Of a stretch of 64,000 nt of DNA, positions 56,403 through 64,000 are shown piece after piece. Origin of the DNA: Sphingopyxis italica (GTDB lineage: Bacteria > Pseudomonadota > Alphaproteobacteria > Sphingomonadales > Sphingomonadaceae); contig NZ_JAATIT010000003.1 of assembly GCF_011926545.1 (NCBI RefSeq), positions 496,001 through 560,000 on the forward strand. The letters are read 5' to 3'. The notes below the pieces were generated by a model. That model made no database searches and was not told the origin of the DNA. It worked only from the letters and a program-made list of their open reading frames with translations. The position numbers and the translations under genes were made by a program. Position 1 is the first letter of the stretch. The number at the start of each line of letters is the position of its first letter.

Positions 56403-57245
56403 TCAGAGTCCGAGCAGCTTGCGCGCGTTGCCCGAGCGGATCTTCGCGCGCTCCGCGTCGGTGAGGTCGAGCTTCGCGAAAGCCTCAAGAGTCTTGGGTA
56501 GCGAGATTTGCGGGAAATCGGACGCGATCAGCACATGATCGACCCCAACGTTGCGGATCGTCCAGACATATTCCTCCTCGATCGGCGAATCGGCCGCGAG
56601 GATCACGCTCGCCGAAATGTCGAAATAGATATTGTCGGCGAAGAGATTTTCGGCGGTGCGCGCGAGCGCGAGGATATTCCAGAAGCGGAAGCCGAGCCCG
56701 CCCATATGGCCGAAGATGAACTTCGTCTTCGGCGCCGAGAGCGCGAGGTTGAAGAGCTTCTCATTATCGCTGGGGACGATGCTGGCATTGTCCATGACGA
56801 CGATCATGCCCCTGTCGCCCGCGTGCTTGACGAGCGTCAGCACGCGCGGGTCGGCGGCGTCGAATTTCTGCGTGTGCGGGTGGATTTTGAGCAGGCGGAC
56901 GCCGCCTGCGGCGACGCGGTCGACTTCGGCGAGCGCGGCGTCGCCGTCATAGGGGTGGACCGTCGCGATCGCGATCATGTCGGGGTTCTTCGCGGCGAGC
57001 GCGATCAGGGCGTCATTGCGACTGGCTATGTCCGCCGGATTGCCCGCGAGCGCCTGATTCGGGCCGCCGAACCACATCGCCCCGAAGGCGTCGACCGACT
57101 GGCCGGCGGCTTTCAGTTGCGCCCGATATTCGGCGAGCGACGCCTCGCCCTTGTGCAGATGAACATGGGTATCGACGACAGCATCCTGTGCGAAGGCAGG
57201 CGCCGACGTTGTAAGCAAGGCGATCGAAAGCAGCAGGGCTCGCAT
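56403..57245 (-). CDS. Exported amidohydrolase-family metal-dependent hydrolase
   Basis: A 280-residue protein with a Sec signal peptide (RALLLSIALLTTSAPAFA) and an amidohydrolase TIM barrel: HxH in VDTHVHLH, KIHPHTQKF, FGHMGGL and LIASDFPQ (metal Asp). Relatives are the amidohydrolase-2 decarboxylases and hydrolases. Unusually for these it is exported. CTGGAG precedes the ATG at 57245. Cotranscribed with the aldo/keto reductase. Confidence 0.9.
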   Translation of the reverse strand: MRALLLSIALLTTSAPAFAQDAVVDTHVHLHKGEASLAEYRAQLKAAGQSVDAFGAMWFGGPNQALAGNPADIASRNDALIALAAKNPDMIAIATVHPYDGDAALAEVDRVAAGGVRLLKIHPHTQKFDAADPRVLTLVKHAGDRGMIVVMDNASIVPSDNEKLFNLALSAPKTKFIFGHMGGLGFRFWNILALARTAENLFADNIYFDISASVILAADSPIEEEYVWTIRNVGVDHVLIASDFPQISLPKTLEAFAKLDLTDAERAKIRSGNARKLLGL

Positions 57246-57368
57246 GATGTCTCCAGTGCGCGAGGGGAGGAATGCCCCGACCTGCCACAAAGGATGCGCG
57301 CCGCCAATTACCTCACGCGCCGCGCGGTCCGCTTTTCGCTGATACCGTGCTGCCGGGCCCGGCGCGCC

Positions 57369-59000
57369 TCAGTTGGTCCAGTAGATATAATCCTGACCGT
57401 CCTTCCACGGCGCGTCGAGCGGCACGTCGATGCGCACGGGTCCTTCGACGAGGCCGGGCCAGATCGGTTTCGCCATGCCCCTGTTCTGCGCCTCGATCAT
57501 CGCGCTGAGTTCGGCGACGCGTTGCGGATCGCTCGCGGCGAGATCGTGGCGCTCGGTGGGATCGGCCGCAAGGTTGTAGAGGCGCGCCTTTTCGGGTCGC
57601 TTCGTCACCTGCAATTTCCAGTCGCCCGCGCGCACCGCGCGATAATCGCCCGAGCGCCAGAACATCGCGGGACGCTTCGCGGGTCCGGCGAGGATATTTT
57701 CGCTGTCGATCGTCCGGTCATTCGGCAGTTTCGCGCCCGCGGCCGCGGCGATCGTCGCGAAAATGTCGAGGTGCCCGGTCACGTCTGCCCGCTGCGTCCC
57801 GGCCGCGATGCCGCCCGGCCAGCGCATGAACAGCGGGGCGCGGATGCCGCCTTCGAAGAAGGTCGCCTTCCAGCCGCGGAACGGCGCGTTCAGATCGGGC
57901 ATGCCATTATACCAGGCGCCGCCATTGTCGCTGGTGAAGATGACAAGTGTGTTGTCGTCGATCCCCGCCTCTTTCAGCTTGGCCATCACGTCGCCGATGC
58001 GCCGGTCGAGCTGTGCGATCATCGCGCCGTAAACGCGCGTCTTGTGATCCTTGATCTGCGGCAGCTTGTCATAGTCGGCCTTGGTCGCCTGGAGCGGCGT
58101 GTGCGGCGCGTTGAAGGCGAGATACAGGAAGAAGGACCGGTTCCGGTTCGCCTCGATCGCCTCGATCGCCTCGTCGGCGAAATAGTCGGTCATATGCCCC
58201 TTGGGGTGGAACCGCTTGCTGCCGTTGAAGGTGACCGCGTGGCGCAAATTCGCCCAGATGAAGCGGTCGATCGGGTCCCAGGGCAGCTTGGCGTTGACGC
58301 CGTCCGGGTCATCTTCGGGCAGGAACATCGCCGCGCCCGCGAGGATCGCTAGGCTTTCGTCGAAGCCTTGCGCCTGCGGCTGGAGTTTCCGTGCTTCACC
58401 GAGATGCCATTTGCCGATGTGGAGCGTGTGATAGCCCGCCGCCTTCACCGCCTCGGCGATCGTCACTTCGCTCGCGGGGACGCCCATGTCGGGATAGGCG
58501 GGAATGTCGGGGGTGATCAGCTCGTCGTGGAAGATCGCGCGGTGCGGCCCGACGCCCTCACCATGCGCCAGATTTTCGGCGAACTCGACCGGGACCGCCG
58601 TATATTCGAAACCGAAGCGCGTCGGATAGCGCCCGGTCATCATCGCCGCGCGCGACGGCGAGCAGGTCGCGTTCGCGGCATAGGCGGTGGTGAAATTGAC
58701 GCCATCGCGCGCTAGCGCGTCGATGTTCGGCGTCTTGACGACCCCCGCCACCCCGCCGCCGCCCAGGCTGATGTCGTTATAGCCGAGGTCGTCGGCGACG
58801 ATCAGGATGATGTTCGGGGGTCGCTTTCCCTCCGGCGGTTTGGCCGGCCCCTGCTGCCACGCGATCGCGCGGTTTGGCTGCACCGGGTCCTTCCAGTCCT
58901 GGAGGATGCCGGGAATGCGATATTTATTCGCCTCGAACGCCCAATATCCCCCCGCGCCGGCGAGGAGCAATGCGGAGAAGGCGAGCCATCGTTTCTTCAT
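57369..59000 (-). CDS. Sulfatase (arylsulfatase type), membrane-tethered at N-terminus
   Basis: A 543-residue sulfatase. An N-terminal hydrophobic segment (AFSALLLAGAGGYWAFE) anchors or exports it; metal motif LIVADDLGYNDIS, formylglycine site CSPSRAAMMTGR (Cys type, needing a maturase), GKWHLGE, and SDNGGAWYNG. It hydrolyses organic sulfate esters in the periplasm. Three consecutive ATGs (59006, 59003, 59000) follow GGGGG; spacing favours the last. Divergent from the TetR gene. No maturase gene is nearby. Confidence 0.92.
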   Translation of the reverse strand: MKKRWLAFSALLLAGAGGYWAFEANKYRIPGILQDWKDPVQPNRAIAWQQGPAKPPEGKRPPNIILIVADDLGYNDISLGGGGVAGVVKTPNIDALARDGVNFTTAYAANATCSPSRAAMMTGRYPTRFGFEYTAVPVEFAENLAHGEGVGPHRAIFHDELITPDIPAYPDMGVPASEVTIAEAVKAAGYHTLHIGKWHLGEARKLQPQAQGFDESLAILAGAAMFLPEDDPDGVNAKLPWDPIDRFIWANLRHAVTFNGSKRFHPKGHMTDYFADEAIEAIEANRNRSFFLYLAFNAPHTPLQATKADYDKLPQIKDHKTRVYGAMIAQLDRRIGDVMAKLKEAGIDDNTLVIFTSDNGGAWYNGMPDLNAPFRGWKATFFEGGIRAPLFMRWPGGIAAGTQRADVTGHLDIFATIAAAAGAKLPNDRTIDSENILAGPAKRPAMFWRSGDYRAVRAGDWKLQVTKRPEKARLYNLAADPTERHDLAASDPQRVAELSAMIEAQNRGMAKPIWPGLVEGPVRIDVPLDAPWKDGQDYIYWTN

Positions 59001-59043
59001 CATCATCCCCCATATCGCGGCGTCGGCATGCTCGAAAACTATT

Positions 59044-59070
59044 GGCACTATATGTGTCACTATATGAGCC
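59044..59070. promoter_or_regulatory. CACTATATG direct repeat between sulfatase and tetR (putative operator)
   Basis: CACTATATG occurs twice, 12 bp apart, framed by GGCA and GAGCC, and centred on a GTGTCAC mini-palindrome. It lies about 40 bp upstream of the sulfatase and 52 bp upstream of tetR. A similar GGCACT...TATGTCA...TATATTGCC tract lies at 61608-61633 ahead of the other sulfatase. Confidence 0.55.
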
Positions 59071-59121
59071 GATACGCAAGATTGTTTGACCCCGGCGCCA
59101 AGTCGGGCCAGCAGGAACGCC

Positions 59122-59745
59122 ATGGCGACAGGGTCGGAAAAATCGAGCGCGCAAGAGATTGCACCGCCGCGGGTCGACGGCCGCCGCGAACGCGGGCGGT
59201 CGAGCCACCGGCGCATCGTCGAAGCGATGATGGAGCTGATCGCCCAAGGCGACCTGTCGCCGAGCGCGGCGCGCGTCGCCGAGGAGGCGGGCATTGGGCT
59301 GCGCACCGTGTTCCGTCATTTCGACGACATGGATGCGCTTTATGCCGAGATCACCGCGACGATCACCGAAGAGGTGATGCCGATCGTGATGGCGCCCTAT
59401 CCCGCCCAGCCTTGGCGGGATAATATCCGCGAACTCGTCGCCCGGCGTGTGCGGGTGTTCGAAACGACGCTGCCCTTTCGCCTCGCCGCCAATATCAAGC
59501 GGTATCAGTCGCCGTTCCTGATGGGGCAATATAGCCGCGTCGTGATGCTCGAGCGCGAGCTGATCCTGCGCCTGCTGCCCGCCGACGTGCGCGCCGACCG
59601 GATCGGCGTCGAGGCGCTGTGCGCGGCGCTGTCGTTCCACAGCTGGCGCACGCTGCGCCATGACCAGAGCCTGTCGGCCGAGGATGCGGGCGCGGTGATG
59701 GTGCGGATGGTCGAGGCGCAGCTGGCGGCGATCGCCGTCGACTGA
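59122..59745 (+). CDS. TetR family transcriptional regulator
   Basis: A 207-residue regulator with an N-terminal HTH: RRIVEAMMELIAQGDLSPSAARVAEEAGIGLRTVFRHFDDMDALYAEI (about 24-72), and a helical ligand domain. It lies between two sulfatase genes, divergent from the first and tail-to-tail with the second, and probably controls both. The ATG at 59122 follows AGGAACG; a longer frame from 59086 adds 12 residues. Confidence 0.9.
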   Translation: MATGSEKSSAQEIAPPRVDGRRERGRSSHRRIVEAMMELIAQGDLSPSAARVAEEAGIGLRTVFRHFDDMDALYAEITATITEEVMPIVMAPYPAQPWRDNIRELVARRVRVFETTLPFRLAANIKRYQSPFLMGQYSRVVMLERELILRLLPADVRADRIGVEALCAALSFHSWRTLRHDQSLSAEDAGAVMVRMVEAQLAAIAVD

Positions 59746-59749
59746 ATGC

Positions 59750-61585
59750 CTATCCGCTTTTCGCGCGGCGCCCGCGGCGGAGCGCCCAGATCAGGCCCGA
59801 CAGCAGCAGGACGAAGGCGCCGACCCACAGGCCGAAGCGGATCAGACGGGGCTTACCCTGATGTTCGAAGGCATAACGGTTGATCTGTTCGTCGGCGGTA
59901 TAACCTGCGGGCATGTCGAGCACGCCGTTCGCTTTCGCATAGGCGCGGTAGTCGGCCATCATCGTCCTGAAGCGGTCGGACTCGGCGGCGGCGAGGTCGC
60001 GCGTCTCGCCGGGATCGGCCTTGAGATTGAACAGCCGCCACGCACCATCGCCGGTCGGCGCGAGATTGCGCACCAGCTTGTAATCGCCGCGGAACAGCGC
60101 GGCATTGCCCGACAGTTCATAGCCGAGCGGCGCGTCGCCGTGGACGCTTCCCGCGCCGCCCTTCAGCATCGGCACGAGGCTGCGGCCCGTCACGGGCTCG
60201 ACCGCCCCGCCCCGCCAGCGTCCGCCATGACCGGATACGCCGGCAAGCTCGGTCAGCGTCGGCAAGATGTCGGTGACATGCGCGAGGCCGTCACTGATGC
60301 CGCCCGCGCGGATGTCGGCATGGCCCGGCCAGGCGATGATCAGCGGGACGCGCAGCCCGCCCTCGGACGCGGTGAATTTATAGCCCGATAGCGGCGACGC
60401 CGCCGCGCTCGCCCAGCCGGGCCCGATCGCCGAAAAGCTGCCGCGCCGGCCGATATTCGCGGTCGCAAGGTCATATTGCATGCCCAGAAACAGCCGGTTG
60501 CGCAGGCTGCTGAACGGATTGGTCGGCTCGGCGCCATTGTCCGACAGGAAGACGAAGATCGTGTTGTCGTAATCGCCGGCCGCTTTCAGATGCGCGACGA
60601 GGCGGCCGACCTCGCGGTCCATCGCGGTCGCCATGCCGGCATAGGCCCGCATCACGCGCACCGCCGCGGCGCGTTCCTCGGCGTCGAGCGTCCGCCAGTC
60701 GGGCGTCGTCGACATGGTGACCATCGGCACGCCCGCAGGGACGATGCCGAGCGCCGCTGCGCGCTTCGCCCGCGCTTCGCGGAGCGCCGTCCAGCCGTCC
60801 TGGTACATCGCCGAATAGCGCGCGATGTCGCTGTCGGGCGCCTGCACCGGGATATGATTGGCGAGGAAGTTGATCGATGCGAGGAAGGGTTTGCCGCTCG
60901 CGCGCCCCTCGTCGATATAGTCGATCATCCGCTGGACGACGAAGCGCGACGAATAATAATTTTTGGGCAGCGTCGCGGGCTTGCCGTTCTCGGTCCAGTT
61001 CGCCTTGTCGTACATGCCCTCGATCGGGCGCTGCTCGAAATTGTCGGCGCCGGCGTCGGCGAGGCTGAAGGCGCGGTCGTAGCCGCGCGCGTGCGGCAGC
61101 CGCGTCGCGTCGCTGCCGAGGTGCCATTTGCCGGTGAGATAGGTGCGGTAACCCGCCGCCTTCAAAAGCTCGCCGATCGTCACCACGCGGTGGTTCAGCA
61201 CCGTATCGTAACCGGGCTTGCCGCGATGTTCGTCGGGGATCGTCTCGGGCATGTTGCCGAGCCCGTTGCGGTGGTTCATCACTCCCGTCTGCAGCATCGC
61301 GCGCGACGGCGAGCAGGACCCCGCGACATGGAAGTTCGAAAAGCGCACCCCGGCGTAGGCGAGCGCGTCGATGTTCGGGGTCGCGAATTCGGCGCCGAAG
61401 GAACCGACGTCGGAAAAGCCCCAGTCGTCGGCGAGCAGGATGACGATGTTCGGATGATCCGGCGCAGGCTTGGCGGGCTGCGCCTGCACGGGAAAAGCGC
61501 CGATCAGGGCGGCGATAGCGATGATGGCAGCACGCCGGGACCCGCCTATGCGACCCAGCCTAGTGGTCCTCCAGCGTACTGCCAT
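59750..61585 (-). CDS. Sulfatase (arylsulfatase type) with C-terminal membrane anchor
   Basis: A 611-residue sulfatase: signal peptide (RRAAIIAIAALIGAFPVQAQ), ILLADDWGFSDVGSFG, formylglycine site CSPSRAMLQTGV, GKWHLGSDA, SDNGAEPTNP, and a single C-terminal transmembrane helix followed by a basic tail (LWVGAFVLLLSGLIWALRRGRR). It is unlike the first sulfatase in length and insertions, so the two should act on different sulfate esters. GGGGGTGGGAG precedes the ATG at 61585; the longer start at 61612 lies inside the putative operator. Confidence 0.92.
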   Translation of the reverse strand: MAVRWRTTRLGRIGGSRRAAIIAIAALIGAFPVQAQPAKPAPDHPNIVILLADDWGFSDVGSFGAEFATPNIDALAYAGVRFSNFHVAGSCSPSRAMLQTGVMNHRNGLGNMPETIPDEHRGKPGYDTVLNHRVVTIGELLKAAGYRTYLTGKWHLGSDATRLPHARGYDRAFSLADAGADNFEQRPIEGMYDKANWTENGKPATLPKNYYSSRFVVQRMIDYIDEGRASGKPFLASINFLANHIPVQAPDSDIARYSAMYQDGWTALREARAKRAAALGIVPAGVPMVTMSTTPDWRTLDAEERAAAVRVMRAYAGMATAMDREVGRLVAHLKAAGDYDNTIFVFLSDNGAEPTNPFSSLRNRLFLGMQYDLATANIGRRGSFSAIGPGWASAAASPLSGYKFTASEGGLRVPLIIAWPGHADIRAGGISDGLAHVTDILPTLTELAGVSGHGGRWRGGAVEPVTGRSLVPMLKGGAGSVHGDAPLGYELSGNAALFRGDYKLVRNLAPTGDGAWRLFNLKADPGETRDLAAAESDRFRTMMADYRAYAKANGVLDMPAGYTADEQINRYAFEHQGKPRLIRFGLWVGAFVLLLSGLIWALRRGRRAKSG

Positions 61586-61607
61586 CACTCCCACCCCCTC
61601 GGGATAT

Positions 61608-61633
61608 GGCACTTACTATGTCAATATATTGCC
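61608..61633. promoter_or_regulatory. GGCACT...TGCC element ahead of the second sulfatase
   Basis: GGCACTTACTATGTCA then ATATATTGCC, 22 bp upstream of the sulfatase start. It shares the GGCACT beginning and a TATGT(GT)CA(C/A)TATAT core with the element at 59044-59070 by the tetR gene, suggesting the same regulator. Confidence 0.5.
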
Positions 61634-61664
61634 GAGTCAATGGGCGATGCGGGATCGCTTGACC

Positions 61665-62453
61665 TTATCGTCCGCGATAGTCCGGGGCGCGTTTTTCGAG
61701 GAAGGCGGCGAGCGCCTCGCGATGATCTTCGGTCGCCGAAAGGATCACCTGCTGCCGATCCTCGATCGCCATCGCGGCCTCGAGGCTGGGCGCGTCGATG
61801 TTGAGGTTCAGCGCCTGTTTCGAAAGACGCAGGCCATAGGGCGCGGTCGCAAGCATCTCGTCGGCGAGCGCGAGGCCGCGATCGAGCAATGCCTCTTCCT
61901 CGACGATTTCGCTGACGAGCCCCACGCGCAGCGCGCGCTCGGCGTCGATGAAGCGGCCGGTCAGGATCATTTCGGACGCGAGGCTGGCGCCGACCAGACG
62001 AGGCAGGAAATAGCTCGACGCCATGTCGCAGCCGCCGAGGCCGATGCGAATATAGGCGGCGTTGCAACGGAACGACGGCGCCGCGTAACGCACGTCGGAG
62101 GCGAGCAGCAGCGACAGCCCGCCGCCGCACGCCGCGCCTTGGCCGAGCGCGATGACCGGCTGCGGACAGGCGCGCATCTTGCGATAGATGTTGCCGATGC
62201 TGGTCTGGGTGCGCAGCGTGCGGAGCACCGGTGTTTCGCCCGACGACCGGTCTTCCTGAATGTCGAGCCCGGCGCAAAAACCGCGCCCGGCACCGCGCAG
62301 GATCACGACGCGCACCTCAGGGCGGTCGGCGAGGCCGCCGAAATAGGCATTGAGTTCGTCGACCAGTCCCTCGTTCAGCGCATTGAGGCGTTCGGGCCGG
62401 TTGAGCGTCGCGATCTCGACCGCGCCGCGGCGTTCGACCAGCAGTTCGCTCAC
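61665..62453 (-). CDS. Enoyl-CoA hydratase/isomerase family protein lacking catalytic glutamates
   Basis: A 262-residue crotonase fold: RGFCAGLDIQED and GQGAACGGGLSLLLASD. The first catalytic Glu of hydratases (GGGCE) is Leu, and the PE of the second site is replaced in NAAYIRIGLGGCD, so simple hydration is unlikely; an isomerase, hydrolase or other crotonase activity is possible. The start is GTG at 62453 in a GTGA overlap with the SDR gene. It follows the TTGACGT palindrome-led SDR, probably one acyl-CoA or alcohol oxidation unit. Confidence 0.9.
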   Translation of the reverse strand: MSELLVERRGAVEIATLNRPERLNALNEGLVDELNAYFGGLADRPEVRVVILRGAGRGFCAGLDIQEDRSSGETPVLRTLRTQTSIGNIYRKMRACPQPVIALGQGAACGGGLSLLLASDVRYAAPSFRCNAAYIRIGLGGCDMASSYFLPRLVGASLASEMILTGRFIDAERALRVGLVSEIVEEEALLDRGLALADEMLATAPYGLRLSKQALNLNIDAPSLEAAMAIEDRQQVILSATEDHREALAAFLEKRAPDYRGR

Positions 62454-63226
62454 AATGTCTGCCCGTCGTCGATGGTGATGACGCTGCCCGTAATGCCGAG
62501 CGCGGCATCCGAGCAGAGCAGTAGCAGCGGCGCGTGGAGGTCACTCGGCGGCCGCATCCGCTGGCGCGGAAAGCTCTTCACCATCGCGGCGCCGGTGTCG
62601 CTTTCGAACAATTCGGCGGTCATTTCGGATTCGAAATAGCCGGGCTGGATGACATTGACGCTGATCCCGCGCCGCGCCCATTCGCGCGCGAGCGCCTTGC
62701 CCAAATGACGCACCGCCGCCTTGGTCGCGCCATAGACCGAGGTCGCGGGAAAGACCTTCTCGGCGGTGATCGACCCGATCAGGACGATGCGGCCGTTCTG
62801 CCTTTCGCGGCTGCCCGCCTTGTCGAGCCGCTTGGCGCCTTCGGTCGCGGTCAGGAAGACGCCGCGGACGTTGGCGGCGAGCAGAAAGTCGACCTCGTCG
62901 ACCGACAGCCCCATCGCCATCTTCTCGGTCGCGACGCCGGCGTTGGCGACAATGGTATCGACGGTGCCGAAAGCGGCCTCGGCGGCGTCATAGGCGGCTT
63001 TGGTCGACGCTTCGTCGGTGACGTCCATGCTGACCGCGACCGCCTGCCCGCCCGCCGCTTCGATCGCCGCGACCTGCTCGGCGAGTTTGTCGGCGCGGCG
63101 AGCGGCGAGCACGACCTTAGCGCCCGCGGCGGCAAGCGCCCTGGCGAAGCCCGCGCCGAGCCCGGATGACGCTCCGGTTACCAGCGCGACGCGTCCCGTC
63201 AGATCGAACTTCGGTTGCTCGGCCAT
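62450..63226 (-). CDS. SDR family oxidoreductase
   Basis: A 258-residue short-chain dehydrogenase: TGASSGLGAGFARA, NAGVATEK, Ser in IGSITAEKV, YGATKAAV (Tyr, Lys), and IQPGYFESEM. It resembles the 3-hydroxyacyl/steroid-type SDRs and is coupled to the enoyl-CoA-hydratase-like gene by a GTGA overlap. AAGGGAAG precedes a double ATG (63229/63226); I use 63226. The perfect palindrome TTGACGTTTACGTCAA lies 40 bp upstream. Confidence 0.92.
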   Translation of the reverse strand: MAEQPKFDLTGRVALVTGASSGLGAGFARALAAAGAKVVLAARRADKLAEQVAAIEAAGGQAVAVSMDVTDEASTKAAYDAAEAAFGTVDTIVANAGVATEKMAMGLSVDEVDFLLAANVRGVFLTATEGAKRLDKAGSRERQNGRIVLIGSITAEKVFPATSVYGATKAAVRHLGKALAREWARRGISVNVIQPGYFESEMTAELFESDTGAAMVKSFPRQRMRPPSDLHAPLLLLCSDAALGITGSVITIDDGQTL

Positions 63227-63265
63227 CATCTTCCCTTTCCTTCGTTTGCTACGCATTGGTCGCGA

Positions 63266-63281
63266 TTGACGTTTACGTCAA
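63266..63281. promoter_or_regulatory. Perfect palindrome TTGACGT-TT-ACGTCAA (putative operator)
   Basis: A 16-bp inverted repeat with 7-bp arms, upstream of the SDR/hydratase-like pair. It is a match to the near-palindrome at 16941-16956 ahead of the enoyl-CoA hydratase. The sequence resembles the sites of acyl-CoA catabolic regulators of the LiuR/PsrA-like kind; the binder is not encoded here. Confidence 0.7.
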
Positions 63282-63417
63282 CGGGCAGGACTGGAAGGAA
63301 AAGCGTGACAAAGGGGTTGACGATCCTATTTTGTTCTCTTAATGTTCTTCTTGTGCACAACAAACCTCATCCCCCGTCGCGGCTGCCGAGCGCGGCGGGC
63401 GGGGGATAAAGGTCCGG

Positions 63418-63999
63418 TCAGCGCCCTCTGCCGGGCTTGACGATATATTGATCGCGATCCTCGACCGGGACATTGCCCTGGATCAGATGCCGGCTGGCGT
63501 AGACGCCGCCGCAGATTTCGATATCGAACCGTTCCTGATCGCGCCGCCGCGTTTCCTCCATGATGTCGCCGATCGCTTCCTCGTCGACTTCGAGCCGGCG
63601 CAGCGCCTCTTCCGCCATCACCAGCGCCGATTCGAAGGTTTCGCGCACCATATAGTCGGCGTTGGCGTGGACCAGCTCGATCGCATGTTCGCGGTCGAAC
63701 GCGCGCGCCAGCAAGGGGGTATGCGGAAACTCGGCCTTCACCAGCTCGACAATCTTGAGCGTCGTTTCGCGGTCGTCGGTCGCGACGATGATCATCCGCG
63801 CCTTCTGTGCGCCGGCGGCGTGAAGGATGTCGAGCCGTGTGCCGTCGCCGTAATAAATCTTGAAACCGAAGGCCAAGGATTCGCGGATCGCGATCGTGTC
63901 GGTGTCGATCAGCGAGATCGAGCAGCCGTTGGCGAAGAGCGGCTGGCTGACGATCTGGCCGAAGCGCCCGAAGCCGATCATCAATATGCTGGCGCTGAG
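63418..63999 (-). CDS. KefB-type cation:proton antiporter, C-terminal part, cut by window end
   Basis: About 194 visible residues: ...SASILMIGFGRFGQIVSQPLFANG is the Rossmann motif of a TrkA-N/RCK domain, followed by YYGDGTRLDILHAAGAQKARMIIVATDD and a short C-terminal tail. The upstream transmembrane domain lies outside the window. The same RCK motif is VVGYGRFGQIVSQ in the antiporter at 11923-13809; the tails differ, so these are separate paralogues. Its frame stays open through the window end. Confidence 0.85.
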   Translation of the reverse strand, partial: LSASILMIGFGRFGQIVSQPLFANGCSISLIDTDTIAIRESLAFGFKIYYGDGTRLDILHAAGAQKARMIIVATDDRETTLKIVELVKAEFPHTPLLARAFDREHAIELVHANADYMVRETFESALVMAEEALRRLEVDEEAIGDIMEETRRRDQERFDIEICGGVYASRHLIQGNVPVEDRDQYIVKPGRGR

Positions 64000-64000
64000 A

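Noticed and set aside
56508-58352. A 614-codon frame opposite the amidohydrolase and first sulfatase
   Set aside because: It spans two real genes on the other strand and has no coherent domain.

Overview
The window is a GC-rich chromosomal segment from an alphaproteobacterium, most likely a Sphingomonadaceae member close to Sphingopyxis (inference). Supporting signs are the TonB-receptor/halogenase/GH97 sugar locus, the Anbu proteasome-like operon, Flp pilins, and intergenic repeats built on CTTCGACAAGCTCAG and CGTCATCCCGGCGAA, all familiar from sphingomonads. No CRISPR array, insertion sequence or rRNA was seen. One tRNA is present.

Layout. (1) 1-1155: the end of a prophage. It holds the tail of one late gene, an internal-virion-type protein and a small hypothetical protein, then a tRNA-Arg(CCT) whose 3' end faces the phage genes and is a probable attachment site. 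(2) 1205-16917: housekeeping. Genes include grxC, comF, a Nudix hydrolase, two orphan Flp pilins with a strong terminator, a LysM-containing M48 lipoprotein protease, accA, xerD, a large envelope protein, the aroK-aroB pair, a KefB-type antiporter, a NifU-like scaffold, cvpA, radA and a small transaldolase. (3) 16941-22981: acyl-CoA metabolism, with an enoyl-CoA hydratase, a thiolase-like protein, an ALDH7-type dehydrogenase and acs. (4) 23093-27069: a four-gene operon of ATP-grasp, alpha-E, transglutaminase and Anbu. This is the best candidate here for a poorly understood system. (5) 27387-41242: secA, small envelope proteins, SDR, two DUF2807 proteins, a Gre-like factor coupled to a 59-residue helix-turn-helix protein, a HI0933 flavoprotein, a DEAD-box helicase, a quinone oxidoreductase and an SLC13 permease.

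(6) 41252-54862: an alpha-glucan or alpha-glucoside utilisation island. A minus-strand operon runs TonB-dependent receptor, FAD halogenase, degenerate halogenase paralogue, cupin-like protein, GH97 alpha-glucosidase. An MFS sugar transporter, a LacI regulator and an iron-dependent alcohol dehydrogenase lie upstream. Perfect palindromes carrying ATGCAA/TTGCAT arms lie ahead of the receptor and at the transporter start. The second halogenase has lost every key catalytic and FAD motif while keeping its length and translational coupling.

(7) 54859-63226: a GFA protein, an aldo/keto reductase, an amidohydrolase, two different secreted or anchored sulfatases around a TetR regulator with similar upstream elements, and an SDR/enoyl-CoA-hydratase-like pair behind a TTGACGTTTACGTCAA palindrome. 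The same kind of palindrome precedes the enoyl-CoA hydratase at 16994. (8) 63418-64000: the C-terminal part of a second KefB-type antiporter, cut by the window edge.

Convergent gene junctions carry long GC-rich hairpin repeats. One 111-bp repeat occurs twice with its central loop inverted relative to its arms.
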